Assembly (NCBI RefSeq): GCF_015291745.1
Contig: NZ_CP030059.1
Span: 310,001 to 374,000 of the forward strand
Source of the DNA: Bradyrhizobium sp. CCBAU 53351
GTDB lineage: Bacteria; Pseudomonadota; Alphaproteobacteria; Rhizobiales; Xanthobacteraceae
Direction: 5' to 3'
DNA length: 64,000 nt
Shown here: piece after piece, positions 18,493 through 28,128 of the stretch
Layout of the letters: the number at the start of each line of letters is the position of its first letter
How positions within the stretch are numbered: the stretch's first letter is position 1
The notes under the pieces: model-generated
Told to the model about the DNA's origin: nothing
Database searches by the model: none
Seen by the model: the letters and a program-made list of their open reading frames with translations, nothing else
Program-made: the position numbers and the translations under genes

Positions 18493-19938
18493 TTACGCGT
18501 TGCCGGCGGCCCGGAACTGCGCGCCCGCGCGTTGCAGGTTCTGCGGCAGGCTGAACAGCACCGTCTTGCGGTCGGCGACGGCGGCGTGGAACTGATCCAG
18601 CGCGATGTTGAAGGCAGTGAGCGAGCCCTCCTCGATCGCGCCGTGATCGAAGCAGCGCAGCGTATCGCGCAGGATCTCGTCGGCCTCGGCCTGCATCTGG
18701 TCGAGCTCCTCGGTCGTCTCGCATTTGCGCGCGGTCGCGATCATGTCCAGCAGCCGTTCGCGCAGATGGCTGTTGTTGTCGCGCTCGTCCTTCTTCAGAT
18801 AGCCGGCGAACCAGGCGCCGATCGAGCCCATGGCGGAGAGCGCCATCAGGCCCCACCAGATGTAATCGCTGTATTTGTCGAGGAAGGTCTTTTCCTCGCC
18901 GTCGACGAAGGCGGCCGCGCCGGGATGCACGGGGATCACCGCATCCTTGTCGGTATCAGGCGTTTCGATCTTCGCCGCGAGCGGGAATTCCGCCACCAAT
19001 TGCTGGCGCACCGCGAAGAGCTGGCGTGTGAACGCCGCGATGGTGGTTTCGGACACGCCTTTGCGCGCCACGATGTGGTGCGAGAAGCTGACGGTCTTGA
19101 CCTCGTCCTCGGGGCGGGCCGGCGAGCCACCATAGGTGCCGGCGGGAATCTCGGATGCTTCGTAGACCGGATGGTTCTGCGCGATCGCGTCCGCCGAATC
19201 GATCGCGATGAAGCTGGGCGCGCCGAAATCCTTGGTGGTGGCGGCGATCGCATCCGCCGTGATCTTGCTGTTGACCGGGCCCGCCGCGAGATAGACGTCC
19301 GCCTTCTGGCCCTTGATCGCCTCGGCAACTTCGTTGGCCGGGAATTGCACGATCTCGACCTTGGCGGGATCGACACCGTATTGCTGCAGGATCACCTTGA
19401 GCAGATTGACGTTGGCCTGGGTGCGGCCGACCACGCCGACGCGGTGGCCGGCGAGCTGCGAGATCTTGGTGATCTTCGCGCCGCGCTTCTTGCCCTTGCC
19501 AGGCACCGACCACAGCACCACGACGTTCTTGCGCAGGGTCGCGACCGCTTGCGCGTTCTTGGGAACATCGACGTCGCCGCGCACGATGGCGAGATCGACC
19601 TTGCCTTCCGCGAGCGCATTTGCGCTGGCCGTGGCGCCGTCGGTCTGGATCGGCCGCAGCCGCACCTGGCTCTTGTTCTGCGTGAAGGCCTGCGTCAGCG
19701 CCTGCACGACCTTGACGTCATCGCTGTTGGCGGGGCCGACCGCGATCCTCAGCGCAAAGGGCCGCATTGCGAAGTAATAGCCGCCGGCGAGCGCGCCGAC
19801 GATCGCGAGCACGAATGCGAGAGTCACCAAGGCGGTCTTCCGCGCCGTGGATCGCGGCGAAGGCGGAGAGGGCGCTTCGGCCAGGTCCAATCCCCCGGTC
19901 ATCGATCTCCCAAACAGGCGCTTGAGGCTCAGTTTCAT
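18493..19938 (-). CDS. TAXI family TRAP transporter solute-binding protein, membrane-anchored
   Basis: 481 residues. An N-terminal membrane anchor (ALVTLAFVLAIVGALAGGYY, about 34-56) precedes a TAXI-type binding domain: IAVGPANSDDVKVVQALTQA, GKVDLAIVRGDVDVP, and HRVGVVGRTQANVNLLKVIL. After the binding domain comes a second membrane helix (IWWGLMALSAMGSIGAWFAG) and a C-terminal helical tail of about 90 residues that would lie in the cytoplasm. There is no TRAP permease gene nearby. Ordinary TAXI proteins are secreted and lack the tail, so this version may act as a sensor or scaffold (inference). Confidence 0.85.
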   Translation of the reverse strand: MKLSLKRLFGRSMTGGLDLAEAPSPPSPRSTARKTALVTLAFVLAIVGALAGGYYFAMRPFALRIAVGPANSDDVKVVQALTQAFTQNKSQVRLRPIQTDGATASANALAEGKVDLAIVRGDVDVPKNAQAVATLRKNVVVLWSVPGKGKKRGAKITKISQLAGHRVGVVGRTQANVNLLKVILQQYGVDPAKVEIVQFPANEVAEAIKGQKADVYLAAGPVNSKITADAIAATTKDFGAPSFIAIDSADAIAQNHPVYEASEIPAGTYGGSPARPEDEVKTVSFSHHIVARKGVSETTIAAFTRQLFAVRQQLVAEFPLAAKIETPDTDKDAVIPVHPGAAAFVDGEEKTFLDKYSDYIWWGLMALSAMGSIGAWFAGYLKKDERDNNSHLRERLLDMIATARKCETTEELDQMQAEADEILRDTLRCFDHGAIEEGSLTAFNIALDQFHAAVADRKTVLFSLPQNLQRAGAQFRAAGNA

Positions 19939-20090
19939 CTTGGCCGGCGATTTACGCCCGCAATTGTAGCAAATTTCTTGTCCGGCGGGGTTACATCTCC
20001 GTCATGGTTAGCGGATGGCGGAAATCCCCGTATGAACCCGGGCGTCAGCACCGTGTTAGGGTAAAGTTCCCCTGAAGAACGGAGATGACC

Positions 20091-20381
20091 ATGGCAGAAC
20101 GGCTCTCGGCGGAGGCGCGCAAGCAGGCTTTGGGTGGATTGCCCGGCTGGACCGAGGTTCAAGGCCGGGATGCCATCGCCAAGACCTTTATCTTCAAGGA
20201 TTTCAACGAGGCGTTCGGCTTCATGACCCGCGCCGCGCTGGTCGCCGAGAAGATGGATCACCATCCCGAATGGCGTAACGTCTACAAGACGGTGGAGGTG
20301 GTGCTGTCGACCCACGACGCCGGCGGCGTCACGGCGCTCGACGTCACGCTGGCCAAGGCGATGAACGCGATCGCAGGCTGA
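20091..20381 (+). CDS. Pterin-4a-carbinolamine dehydratase (4a-hydroxytetrahydrobiopterin dehydratase)
   Basis: 96 residues from the ATG at 20091, seven bases after GGAG; an ATG two codons earlier is too close to that site. It dehydrates 4a-hydroxy-tetrahydropterin in cofactor recycling, or serves molybdopterin-related roles in some bacteria. The active-site signature is [24 protein letters not shown] with the essential His pair, and [13 protein letters not shown] precedes it. No phenylalanine hydroxylase is adjacent. Confidence 0.93.
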   Translation: MAERLSAEARKQALGGLPGWTEVQGRDAIAKTFIFKDFNEAFGFMTRAALVAEKMDHHPEWRNVYKTVEVVLSTHDAGGVTALDVTLAKAMNAIAG

Positions 20382-20483
20382 GACCCTACCGGCGTCTTGC
20401 AGGGACCGGCCACATCCCCATCTTGTGATCAGCCAGGATGCGGCGGTCCGCCGCTTCGGGGCTGAACGGGGAGTTTATCGAAC

Positions 20484-20870
20484 ATGGCTGCCGAACACAG
20501 TGTCGGTTTCGAGCCGGCCGATCGGCTCGCGGAAGATCGCGAGAGCGTGCGCCGCCGCTTCTGGCGCAAGCTGAAGCGTGGCGCCTCGCATCTGCCATTC
20601 GCCGAAGACCTGCTTGCGGCTTACTATTGCGCGTTCGACCGGCAGACGCCGCGCCACGTCCAGGCCTCGCTGTTAGGGGCGATCGCCTATTTCATCCTGC
20701 CGTTCGACTTCGTCGCCGACGTGATGCCGATCCTCGGCTTCGCCGACGACGCCGCCGTGCTCGCCACCGCCATCCGCATGGTCGCCGGTCATATCACCAA
20801 CGAGCACCGCGAAGCCGCCCGTGCCGCGCTGAAGCGTGGAGTAGAGGAAGGGGACGCGGAAGCGGCGTAA
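20484..20870 (+). CDS. YkvA family (DUF1232) protein
   Basis: 128 residues. The DUF1232 core is YFILPFDFVADVMPILGFADDAAVLATAIRM (about residues 68-98), a short hydrophobic region with conserved Asp-Phe-Asp-Asp positions typical of YkvA. The family is of unknown function, probably membrane-associated. Starts 102 bp after the pterin dehydratase and may be cotranscribed. Confidence 0.88.
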   Translation: MAAEHSVGFEPADRLAEDRESVRRRFWRKLKRGASHLPFAEDLLAAYYCAFDRQTPRHVQASLLGAIAYFILPFDFVADVMPILGFADDAAVLATAIRMVAGHITNEHREAARAALKRGVEEGDAEAA

Positions 20871-20902
20871 CGGCTGCCGTCTCAGCCACACCCACCATTG
20901 TC

Positions 20903-20924
20903 ATTCCCCGCGAAGGCGGGGAAT
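20903..20924. repeat. Hairpin from a palindromic repeat, between convergent genes
   Basis: ATTCCCCGC-GAAG-GCGGGGAAT, perfect 9-bp arms, followed by TCCAGTACGCCGCGGC, a sequence typical of a rhizobial interspersed repeat. It lies between the YkvA gene and the quinone oxidoreductase gene and could act as a transcription barrier. Confidence 0.7.
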
Positions 20925-20984
20925 CCAGTACGCCGCGGCCCTTCGTGGCGATGGCGTCGCGACACCATTCGCCACGGCATGACC

Positions 20985-21959
20985 TCACGGATGCAAAATC
21001 ACCTTGCCCATGGCTTGGCGTCCCGCAAGCACCTTCAGTGCGTCAGCGGTCTGGGCCAGCGGGAAGGTGCGATCGACATGCGATGAGATCTTTCCTTCCG
21101 CCGTCCACTTCACGAGCTTCTCGAGATTGGCGCGGTTCTTCTCTGGATTCTGCCGGGTCCAGGCGCCCCAGAACACGCCGCGGATGTCGCAGCCCTTCAG
21201 CAGCGCGAGATTGAGCGGCATCTTCGGAATGTCGCCGGCGGCAAAGCCGATGACGAGGAAGCGGCCTTCCCAGGCGATCGAGCGCAGCGCCTGTTCGGCA
21301 TACGCACCACCCACGGGATCGAAGATGATGTCGACGCCCTTGCCGCCCGTGAGCTTGCGCAGGCCTTCCTTCAGGTCCTCCTTGGCGTAGTTCAGCGTCA
21401 GCTCGGCGCCGTGCGCTTTGGCGAATTCGAGCTTCTCGTCCGACGAGGCGCAGGCGATCACCTTCAACCCCATCAGCTTGCCGAGCTCGCAGGCGGCAAG
21501 GCCGGTGCCGCCCGCCGCGCCCAGCACCGCGAGCGTCTCGCCCGGCTTCGGGCTGGCGCGATCCTCCAGCGCATGCAGCGCGGTGCCGTAGATGATGATG
21601 ATGCCGGCGGCGCGGTCGTAATCGAGATTGTCGGGAATCTTCACGATGGATGCCGCAGGCAGCGCGATCTTCTCGCGCGCGCCGTTGTGGCCGCAGGAGG
21701 CGACGACGCGATCGCCGACTTTCAGATCGCTCACACCCGCGCCGATGCTCTCGATCACGCCGGCAACTTCAGCGGCCGGCGAGAACGGAAACGGCGGCTT
21801 GATCTGGTACTTGCCCTGGATCATCAGGATGTCGAAGAAATTCAGCGCCGCGGCTTTGATCGCGATCACGGCCTCGCCGGGACCCGCCACCGGATCCGGC
21901 ACCTCGGCCAGCACGAGATCGTCGGGCTGGCAATATTGCGAGCAGAGGATGGCTTTCAT
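20985..21959 (-). CDS. NADPH:quinone oxidoreductase family protein (zinc-independent MDR)
   Basis: 324 residues, medium-chain dehydrogenase/reductase fold. The nucleotide-binding motif is VLGAAGGTGLAACELGKLMG (about residues 143-162); FFDILMIQGKYQIKPPFPFSPAAE is the conserved N-terminal segment of the quinone reductase subgroup. No structural-zinc cysteines are present, as expected. It probably reduces quinones or unsaturated carbonyls with NADPH. Convergent with the YkvA gene. Confidence 0.9.
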   Translation of the reverse strand: MKAILCSQYCQPDDLVLAEVPDPVAGPGEAVIAIKAAALNFFDILMIQGKYQIKPPFPFSPAAEVAGVIESIGAGVSDLKVGDRVVASCGHNGAREKIALPAASIVKIPDNLDYDRAAGIIIIYGTALHALEDRASPKPGETLAVLGAAGGTGLAACELGKLMGLKVIACASSDEKLEFAKAHGAELTLNYAKEDLKEGLRKLTGGKGVDIIFDPVGGAYAEQALRSIAWEGRFLVIGFAAGDIPKMPLNLALLKGCDIRGVFWGAWTRQNPEKNRANLEKLVKWTAEGKISSHVDRTFPLAQTADALKVLAGRQAMGKVILHP

Positions 21960-22070
21960 GGCGGCACCTGAAGCGTTTCGAGTGGAATTATAGTTGGGCC
22001 GTTTCTGCCGGATTTAGCCGCGGGCGACAATCCGGATTCTTTGTCTGCGGCCACGCACCGGCTTATCCTC

Positions 22071-22149
22071 GTCATTGCGAACGCAGCGAAGCAATCCAGG
22101 CTATTTCCGCGGCACGGACTCTGGATTGCTTCCCGGCGCTCGCAATGAC
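22071..22149. repeat. Interspersed palindromic repeat, GTCATTGCGA family
   Basis: Outer ends GTCATTGCGA and TCGCAATGAC are inverted repeats; inner GAAGCAATCCAG and CTGGATTGCTTC also pair, so the whole can fold as a long hairpin. A second copy is at 41851-41936 and a half copy near 25166. It ends 18 bp before the SDR start and so lies in its leader. Confidence 0.85.
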
Positions 22150-22167
22150 GGAAGAAGGATTCAAACG

Positions 22168-23007
22168 ATGTTTGAAACGGGTCTGCTCGAGAACAAGCGC
22201 ATCCTCGTCACCGGCGGTGGCTCGGGTCTCGGCGCCGCGATGGGACGCCGCTTCGTTGCGCTTGGCGCCGAGCTCGTGATCTGCGGCCGCAAGCGCGACC
22301 GGCTCGAGGCCACGGCAACCGAGATGCGCGAACAGACCAATGGCAAGGTCACCACCATCGCCTGCGATATCCGCGACGGCGTTGCCGTCGAGACCATGAT
22401 GGACCAGATCTGGCGCGAGGCGCCGCTCGATATCCTCGTCAACAACGCTGCCGCCACGTTCATCGCACAGAGCGAGCATCTGTCGCTCCGTGCGGCCGAT
22501 GCGATCCTGGCGCCGACGCTGCATGGTGCGATGTATTGCACGCTTGCGGCCGGCAGGCGCTGGATCGAGGACAAGCATGGCGGCGTCGTGCTCTCGATCC
22601 TCTCGACCTCGACCATCACCGGCCGCGCCTTCACCGTGCCGTCGGCGATGGCGAAGTCGGCGCTGCTGGCGATGACCAAAAGTCTTGCCGTGGAATGGGG
22701 GCCGAAGGGCATCCGCACCGTCGCCATCGCGCCGGGTCCGTTCCCGACCGCCGGCGCGTCGGGGCAGCTCCGCCCCGAAGGCCGGGACGAAGGCTGGACC
22801 GCGCGCAATCCGCTGGGCCGGACCGGAGAGCACGGCGAGCTTGCCGATCTCGCCAGCTTCCTGGTCTCGGATCGCGCCGGTTACATCAATGGCGAGATGG
22901 TCGTCATTGACGGTGGCGCACATTTGCGCAGTTCAGGCGCCGAGGATTTGCTTGGCTGGACCGAGGCGCAATGGGCCGCCCAGCGCGCCGCGCGATCCAA
23001 AGGTTGA
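22168..23007 (+). CDS. SDR family oxidoreductase (2,4-dienoyl-CoA reductase-like)
   Basis: 279 residues from ATG 22168. Cofactor loop LVTGGGSGLGAAMGRRF, then ICGRKRDRLEATATEM and NNAAATFI. The central active site lacks the classical Tyr-x-x-x-Lys: the expected place reads FTVPSAMAKSALLAM, with Lys but Ser/Ala where Tyr would be. That is the pattern of 2,4-dienoyl-CoA reductases of the DECR type, which support this reading, as does PGPFPTAGASGQLRP. It would act on polyunsaturated acyl-CoA during beta-oxidation. Confidence 0.8.
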   Translation: MFETGLLENKRILVTGGGSGLGAAMGRRFVALGAELVICGRKRDRLEATATEMREQTNGKVTTIACDIRDGVAVETMMDQIWREAPLDILVNNAAATFIAQSEHLSLRAADAILAPTLHGAMYCTLAAGRRWIEDKHGGVVLSILSTSTITGRAFTVPSAMAKSALLAMTKSLAVEWGPKGIRTVAIAPGPFPTAGASGQLRPEGRDEGWTARNPLGRTGEHGELADLASFLVSDRAGYINGEMVVIDGGAHLRSSGAEDLLGWTEAQWAAQRAARSKG

Positions 23008-23114
23008 GACCGCTAACTGCCTTCCCAAATTGAACTTTCCCGGCTATCCCTGCCGCGGGGACAAAGCGCGGCCGGGCCATCTTCCAGTCACAATATTGAG
23101 GGAACCACTCCAGC

Positions 23115-23753
23115 ATGTGGCGGGTGCTGATTTTAGCTTTGATGACTGGTGTGATGGCCGGTGGAATCGCCGATTCCGCGCGGGCGCAGCCGGCGCCCAA
23201 GAGCGCTGCACCGAAGGCGGCCGCGCCTGCTCCCACGACCGCAAAATCGGCTGCAAAGCCGGAGAGCAAGCCGGCAGCACCGCCCGCGTCAGTTGCAGGT
23301 GGCGCGGAGCCGACCCTGATCGGCCAGTTCGGCACCTGGGGCGCCTATTCGGCGACGCCCAATGGCAAGAAGGTCTGCTTCGCGCTGGCCAAGCCGTCGT
23401 CGTCGAAGACCAACCCGCCGAACCGGCCGCGCGATCCCGCCTATGCCTTCGTCTCGACCCGGCCGGCCGAGAAGGTGAACAACGAAGTCTCGGTGATGAT
23501 CGGCTATGCGCTGAAGCCGGGCTCGGAATCCTCGGTCGAGGTCGGCGGCGCCGCCTTTGCCATGTATACGCATGGCGACGGCCTCTGGATCAAGAACGCG
23601 GCCGAGGAGGAGCGGATGGTCGAGGCCATGCGCAAATCCGCCGACCTCGTCGTCAAGGGGGTCTCGGCCAAGGGCACCGAGACGACCGACACGTTCTCGC
23701 TGAAGGGCCTCGCCCAGGCGCTCGACAAGATCGCGCAGGATTGCAGGCGTTAA
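23115..23753 (+). CDS. Invasion-associated locus B (IalB) family exported protein
   Basis: 212 residues. Signal peptide MWRVLILALMTGVMAGGIADSARAQ, then a low-complexity Pro/Ala/Lys linker to about residue 65, then the IalB domain: GQFGTWGAYSATPNGKKVCFAL, with Cys87 and the last Cys (QDCRR) able to form the usual disulfide. IalB proteins are periplasmic or outer-membrane-associated, with structural similarity to lipoprotein chaperone-like folds; the role in rhizobia is unknown. Single gene between an SDR and rlmN. Confidence 0.85.
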   Translation: MWRVLILALMTGVMAGGIADSARAQPAPKSAAPKAAAPAPTTAKSAAKPESKPAAPPASVAGGAEPTLIGQFGTWGAYSATPNGKKVCFALAKPSSSKTNPPNRPRDPAYAFVSTRPAEKVNNEVSVMIGYALKPGSESSVEVGGAAFAMYTHGDGLWIKNAAEEERMVEAMRKSADLVVKGVSAKGTETTDTFSLKGLAQALDKIAQDCRR

Positions 23754-23823
23754 GCCTGCCGGCGGGAAGGTCGCAATCGGCGGTTCCGGTTGCTATATAG
23801 GGGCGGTTCCAGATTTTCTTTCC

Positions 23824-23925
23824 GTCATTCCGGGATGGTCCGAAGGACCAGACCCGGAATCTTGAGGTTCTCAGGTGCGCAATTGCACACCATAGTTCGA
23901 TGCTTCGCATCGCCCCCGGAACGAC
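23824..23925. repeat. Interspersed palindromic repeat, GTCATTCCGGG family
   Basis: Begins GTCATTCCGGGA and ends CCCGGAACGAC; the interior has GGTCCGAAGGACC and TCAGGTGCGCAATTGCACACC, shared in opposite orientation with the copy at 18318-18441. It ends 20 bp before the rlmN start codon and must be part of its leader. Confidence 0.8.
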
Positions 23926-23945
23926 AACACAATCGGGCCTATTCA

Positions 23946-25148
23946 ATGCAACCGACGACCGAGCCGCACAACGCAATCCTGGTGGAGAAGACTCCGCTCG
24001 AAACCTATGTGCCGCCGGCAAGGCCGTCGCTGATCGGCCTGTCGCGCACGGGGTTGGCCGATCGCCTCGGCGAGATCGGCGTCGCGCCGGCGCAGCGCAA
24101 GATGCGGGTGCAGCAGCTGTGGCACTGGCTCTATTTCCGCGGCGCCCAGAGCTTCGACGACATGACCTCGATCTCGAAGGGCATTCGCGCCGAGCTCGCG
24201 CAGCATTTCACGGTCGACCGTCCCGAAGTCGTGGCCGAGCAGATCTCCAACGACGGCACCCGCAAATGGCTGCTGCGTTTGCCGAGCGGCGACAATGTTC
24301 AGAAGGCGCATGAAGTCGAGTGCGTCTACATCCCCGAGACCGATCGCGGCACGCTGTGCGTCTCCTCGCAGGTCGGCTGCACGCTGAATTGCTCGTTCTG
24401 CCACACCGGCACGCAGCGCCTGGTGCGCAACCTTACGGCGGGCGAGATCGTCGGCCAGATCATGGTCGCGCGCGATCGCCTGAACGACTGGGCCGATCGC
24501 GAGGACGGCACGCGCCGCGTCACCAATATCGTGATGATGGGCATGGGCGAGCCGCTCTACAATTTCGACGCGGTGCGCGATGCGCTGCTGATCGTCGGCG
24601 ACAATGAAGGCATCGGCATCTCCCGCCGCCGCATCACGCTGTCGACCTCCGGCGTGGTGCCGAACATCGTGCGCGCCGGCGAAGAGATCGGCGTCATGCT
24701 CGCGATCTCGCTGCATGCGGTGCGCGACGAGCTGCGCAACGAGCTGGTGCCGCTCAACCGCAAATATCCGATCAAGGAGCTGCTGCAGGCCTGCCGCGAC
24801 TATCCCGGGGCATCGAACGCGCGCCGCATCACCTTCGAATATGTGATGCTCAAGGGCGTCAATGATTCGCTCGACGATGCCAAGCTGCTGGTGAAGCTGC
24901 TCAAGGGCATTCACGCCAAGATCAATCTGATCCCGTTCAATCCCTGGCCCGGCACGGCTTACGAGTGTTCGGACTGGGACCAGATCGAAAAATTCTCCGA
25001 ATACATCTTCAACGCCGGCTATTCATCCCCGGTGCGCACCCCCCGCGGCCGCGACATCCTTGCGGCCTGCGGCCAGCTCAAGTCGGAGACCGAGAAGCTC
25101 TCAGCCAGGGAACGCCAGGCGCTGCGCGCCATGGCGATGACGGATTGA
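23946..25148 (+). CDS. rlmN: 23S rRNA (adenine2503-C2)-methyltransferase RlmN
   Basis: 400 residues from ATG 23946. A radical SAM enzyme that methylates C2 of A2503 in 23S rRNA and A37 of some tRNAs. The cluster motif is [11 protein letters not shown], followed by [12 protein letters not shown] and [14 protein letters not shown]; the methyl-carrying C-terminal Cys lies in [11 protein letters not shown]. The N-terminal [18 protein letters not shown] is typical. A palindromic repeat lies immediately upstream. Confidence 0.97.
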   Translation: MQPTTEPHNAILVEKTPLETYVPPARPSLIGLSRTGLADRLGEIGVAPAQRKMRVQQLWHWLYFRGAQSFDDMTSISKGIRAELAQHFTVDRPEVVAEQISNDGTRKWLLRLPSGDNVQKAHEVECVYIPETDRGTLCVSSQVGCTLNCSFCHTGTQRLVRNLTAGEIVGQIMVARDRLNDWADREDGTRRVTNIVMMGMGEPLYNFDAVRDALLIVGDNEGIGISRRRITLSTSGVVPNIVRAGEEIGVMLAISLHAVRDELRNELVPLNRKYPIKELLQACRDYPGASNARRITFEYVMLKGVNDSLDDAKLLVKLLKGIHAKINLIPFNPWPGTAYECSDWDQIEKFSEYIFNAGYSSPVRTPRGRDILAACGQLKSETEKLSARERQALRAMAMTD

Positions 25149-25196
25149 TGATGGCGGCGACGCTCTCGCAATGACGGCAACGGTGGCTTTCGCGTC

Positions 25197-25691
25197 ATGT
25201 CCCTGATCGGCCGCCTCGTCGTCATCTTCATCGGCTTCCTCGCCGCCTGCTTCGTCGGCGGCATGATCGTCGTTGTCGCGCTGCTGTTCCCGGAATTCGC
25301 CGATCTCGGCGCCGGTCCCGTCGACCAGGGCACGATCGACGTTCTGCTCGGCTTCGGCTTCATCTTCGTCTCGGGCTTTGCACTGGTGCCGGCGATGGTG
25401 ATCGTCGCGATCACCGAGGCGCTCTACATTCGCAGCGCGCTCGCTTACGCCGTCGGCGGCGGCCTCGTCGGGCTCGCCTGCTATCTCGGCCTCGTCCCGT
25501 TCCACTCCGACACGTTTCAGTTCGAGGGCATCGTGCGGCGTCATCTGGAGATCATGACCGGCGCGGGCATCGTCGCCGGTGTGGTCTATTGGCTGATCGC
25601 CGGCCGCAACGCCGGTGCCTGGCGCATCCCGCCGCCTCCGCGCATGCCGCCTCCGCCTTTGCCGTCGAATTCAAGGCCGGATGCGCCGTAG
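25197..25691 (+). CDS. Hypothetical membrane protein with proline-rich C-terminus
   Basis: 164 residues with four hydrophobic segments (starting MSLIGRLVVIFIGFLAACF) and a C-terminal tail IPPPPRMPPPPLP that faces one side of the membrane. I do not recognise a named family beyond conserved hypothetical inner-membrane protein. It follows rlmN by 48 bp, with a half copy of a palindromic repeat in the gap, and precedes the PAP2 gene by 71 bp. Confidence 0.75.
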   Translation: MSLIGRLVVIFIGFLAACFVGGMIVVVALLFPEFADLGAGPVDQGTIDVLLGFGFIFVSGFALVPAMVIVAITEALYIRSALAYAVGGGLVGLACYLGLVPFHSDTFQFEGIVRRHLEIMTGAGIVAGVVYWLIAGRNAGAWRIPPPPRMPPPPLPSNSRPDAP

Positions 25692-25762
25692 TTTACGCCG
25701 TCAATCCGGAATGACCGCTGCAAGGGTTTCCATCTCTGCCTCACTCCGCTAAACCGCGCGCC

Positions 25763-26539
25763 ATGAACCGTACCGGACTCTTCATCGGCCTTTCGCTGTG
25801 GCTCGTGATCGGCGTCGTTTTCGGCCTCTATCCCGAGCTCGATCTCAAGCTCGCCTCGCTGTTCTTCGACCCCCAGACGAAAACCTTTCCGCTCAAGCTG
25901 AACGATTGGGCCGGCTTCGCGCGCGACGCTGCGATGTGGGTCGCCTGGGCCTTCGTGTTGCCGTCGCTGGTGGCGCTCGTGGTCAAGATGGTCAGGCCCG
26001 ACCGGCCCTTGATGGTGTCGGGGCGCGCGATCGTGTTCCTGCTGGTCACGATCATCCTGTCGGCCGGCATTCTCACCAACCTCACCTTCAAGACCTATTG
26101 GGGCCGGCCGCGCCCGGTGGTGGTGACGCAGTTCGCCGGCGACCAGCAATTCGTGCCGTGGTGGGATCCGCGCGGCGGCTGCGCGCGCAATTGCTCGTTC
26201 TTCTCGGGCGAAGGCGCGACCGCGTTCTGGACGCTGGCGCCGGCCGCGCTGGCGCCGCCGGCCTGGCGGCCGCTCGCCTATGCCGCCGCCGTGATCTTTG
26301 GCGCCGTCACGAGCGGGCTGCGCATGGCCTTTGGCGGGCACTTCTTCACCGACGTCTCAATCGCCGGCCTCGTCACCTTCGTCGTGATCTGGTTTGCCTA
26401 CGCGCTGATTTACCGCTGGCCGCGGACCCGGTTTTCCGACGAGGCGGTCGATGCCGCCCTGACCCGGCTGAACATGCCCGCCTACCGGCTCCGCCAGCGC
26501 CTGTTCGGCCGCAAGACGAGTGCCGAACCGTCCGTTTAG
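25763..26539 (+). CDS. PAP2 superfamily phosphatase (LpxE-like)
   Basis: 258 residues, about six membrane segments. The three-part acid phosphatase motif is present: KTYWGRPRP (K-x6-RP), NCSFFSGEGATAFW in the PSGH position with Glu for His, and SGLRMAFGGHFFTDV (SR-x5-H-x3-D with Leu between). The Glu variant of motif 2 is common in alphaproteobacterial members. The family removes phosphate from membrane lipids such as phosphatidylglycerophosphate, lipid A or undecaprenyl pyrophosphate, on the outer face of the inner membrane. Which lipid is not readable. Confidence 0.85.
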   Translation: MNRTGLFIGLSLWLVIGVVFGLYPELDLKLASLFFDPQTKTFPLKLNDWAGFARDAAMWVAWAFVLPSLVALVVKMVRPDRPLMVSGRAIVFLLVTIILSAGILTNLTFKTYWGRPRPVVVTQFAGDQQFVPWWDPRGGCARNCSFFSGEGATAFWTLAPAALAPPAWRPLAYAAAVIFGAVTSGLRMAFGGHFFTDVSIAGLVTFVVIWFAYALIYRWPRTRFSDEAVDAALTRLNMPAYRLRQRLFGRKTSAEPSV

Positions 26540-26613
26540 GCCATTAAATGGGTGCCGAGCCCCGCGAAATTTGTTATTCGCGCGGTCAATCCGTCCTCAC
26601 ATCAGCCCCTTGA

Positions 26614-27969
<1,356 letters not shown>

Positions 27970-27975
27970 GTTTCT

Positions 27976-28062
27976 CGTAGCCCGGATGGAGTGAAGCGAA
28001 ATCCGGGACTTTGTCGCCAAGCGGATAGATCCCGGATTGCGCTTCGCTCCATCCGGGCTACG
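27976..28062. repeat. Interspersed palindromic repeat, CGTAGCCCGGATGGA family
   Basis: CGTAGCCCGGATGGAGTGAA at the left pairs with a matching right end TTCGCTCCATCCGGGCTACG; inner AATCCGGGA pairs with TCCCGGATT. Other copies: 32547-32634 and 50562-50648. It begins six bases after the argG stop. Confidence 0.9.
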
Positions 28063-28081
28063 GCCTGCCAAAGGCACAAAC

Positions 28082-28112
28082 AAAAATGGCCGGAATCGCT
28101 CCCGGCCATTTT
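28082..28112. terminator. Bidirectional Rho-independent terminator after argG and the OmpA-family gene
   Basis: AATGGCCGG and CCGGCCATT form a 9-bp stem around an 8-nt loop, with A-run on the left (28082-28086) and T-run on the right (28109-28112), so it can stop transcription from argG (plus) and from the OmpA-family gene (minus, ending at 28129). Confidence 0.85.
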
Positions 28113-28128
28113 GCATTTGTGTGTGCCG

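Noticed and set aside
22068..22085. 17-base identity between the tRNA-Ala anticodon-arm region (2525-2541) and a palindromic repeat (CCTCGTCATTGCGAACG)
   Set aside because: Both are hairpin-forming and the repeat family usually reads GTCATTGCGAGCG; most likely chance, and no attachment-site pair or integrase is present.
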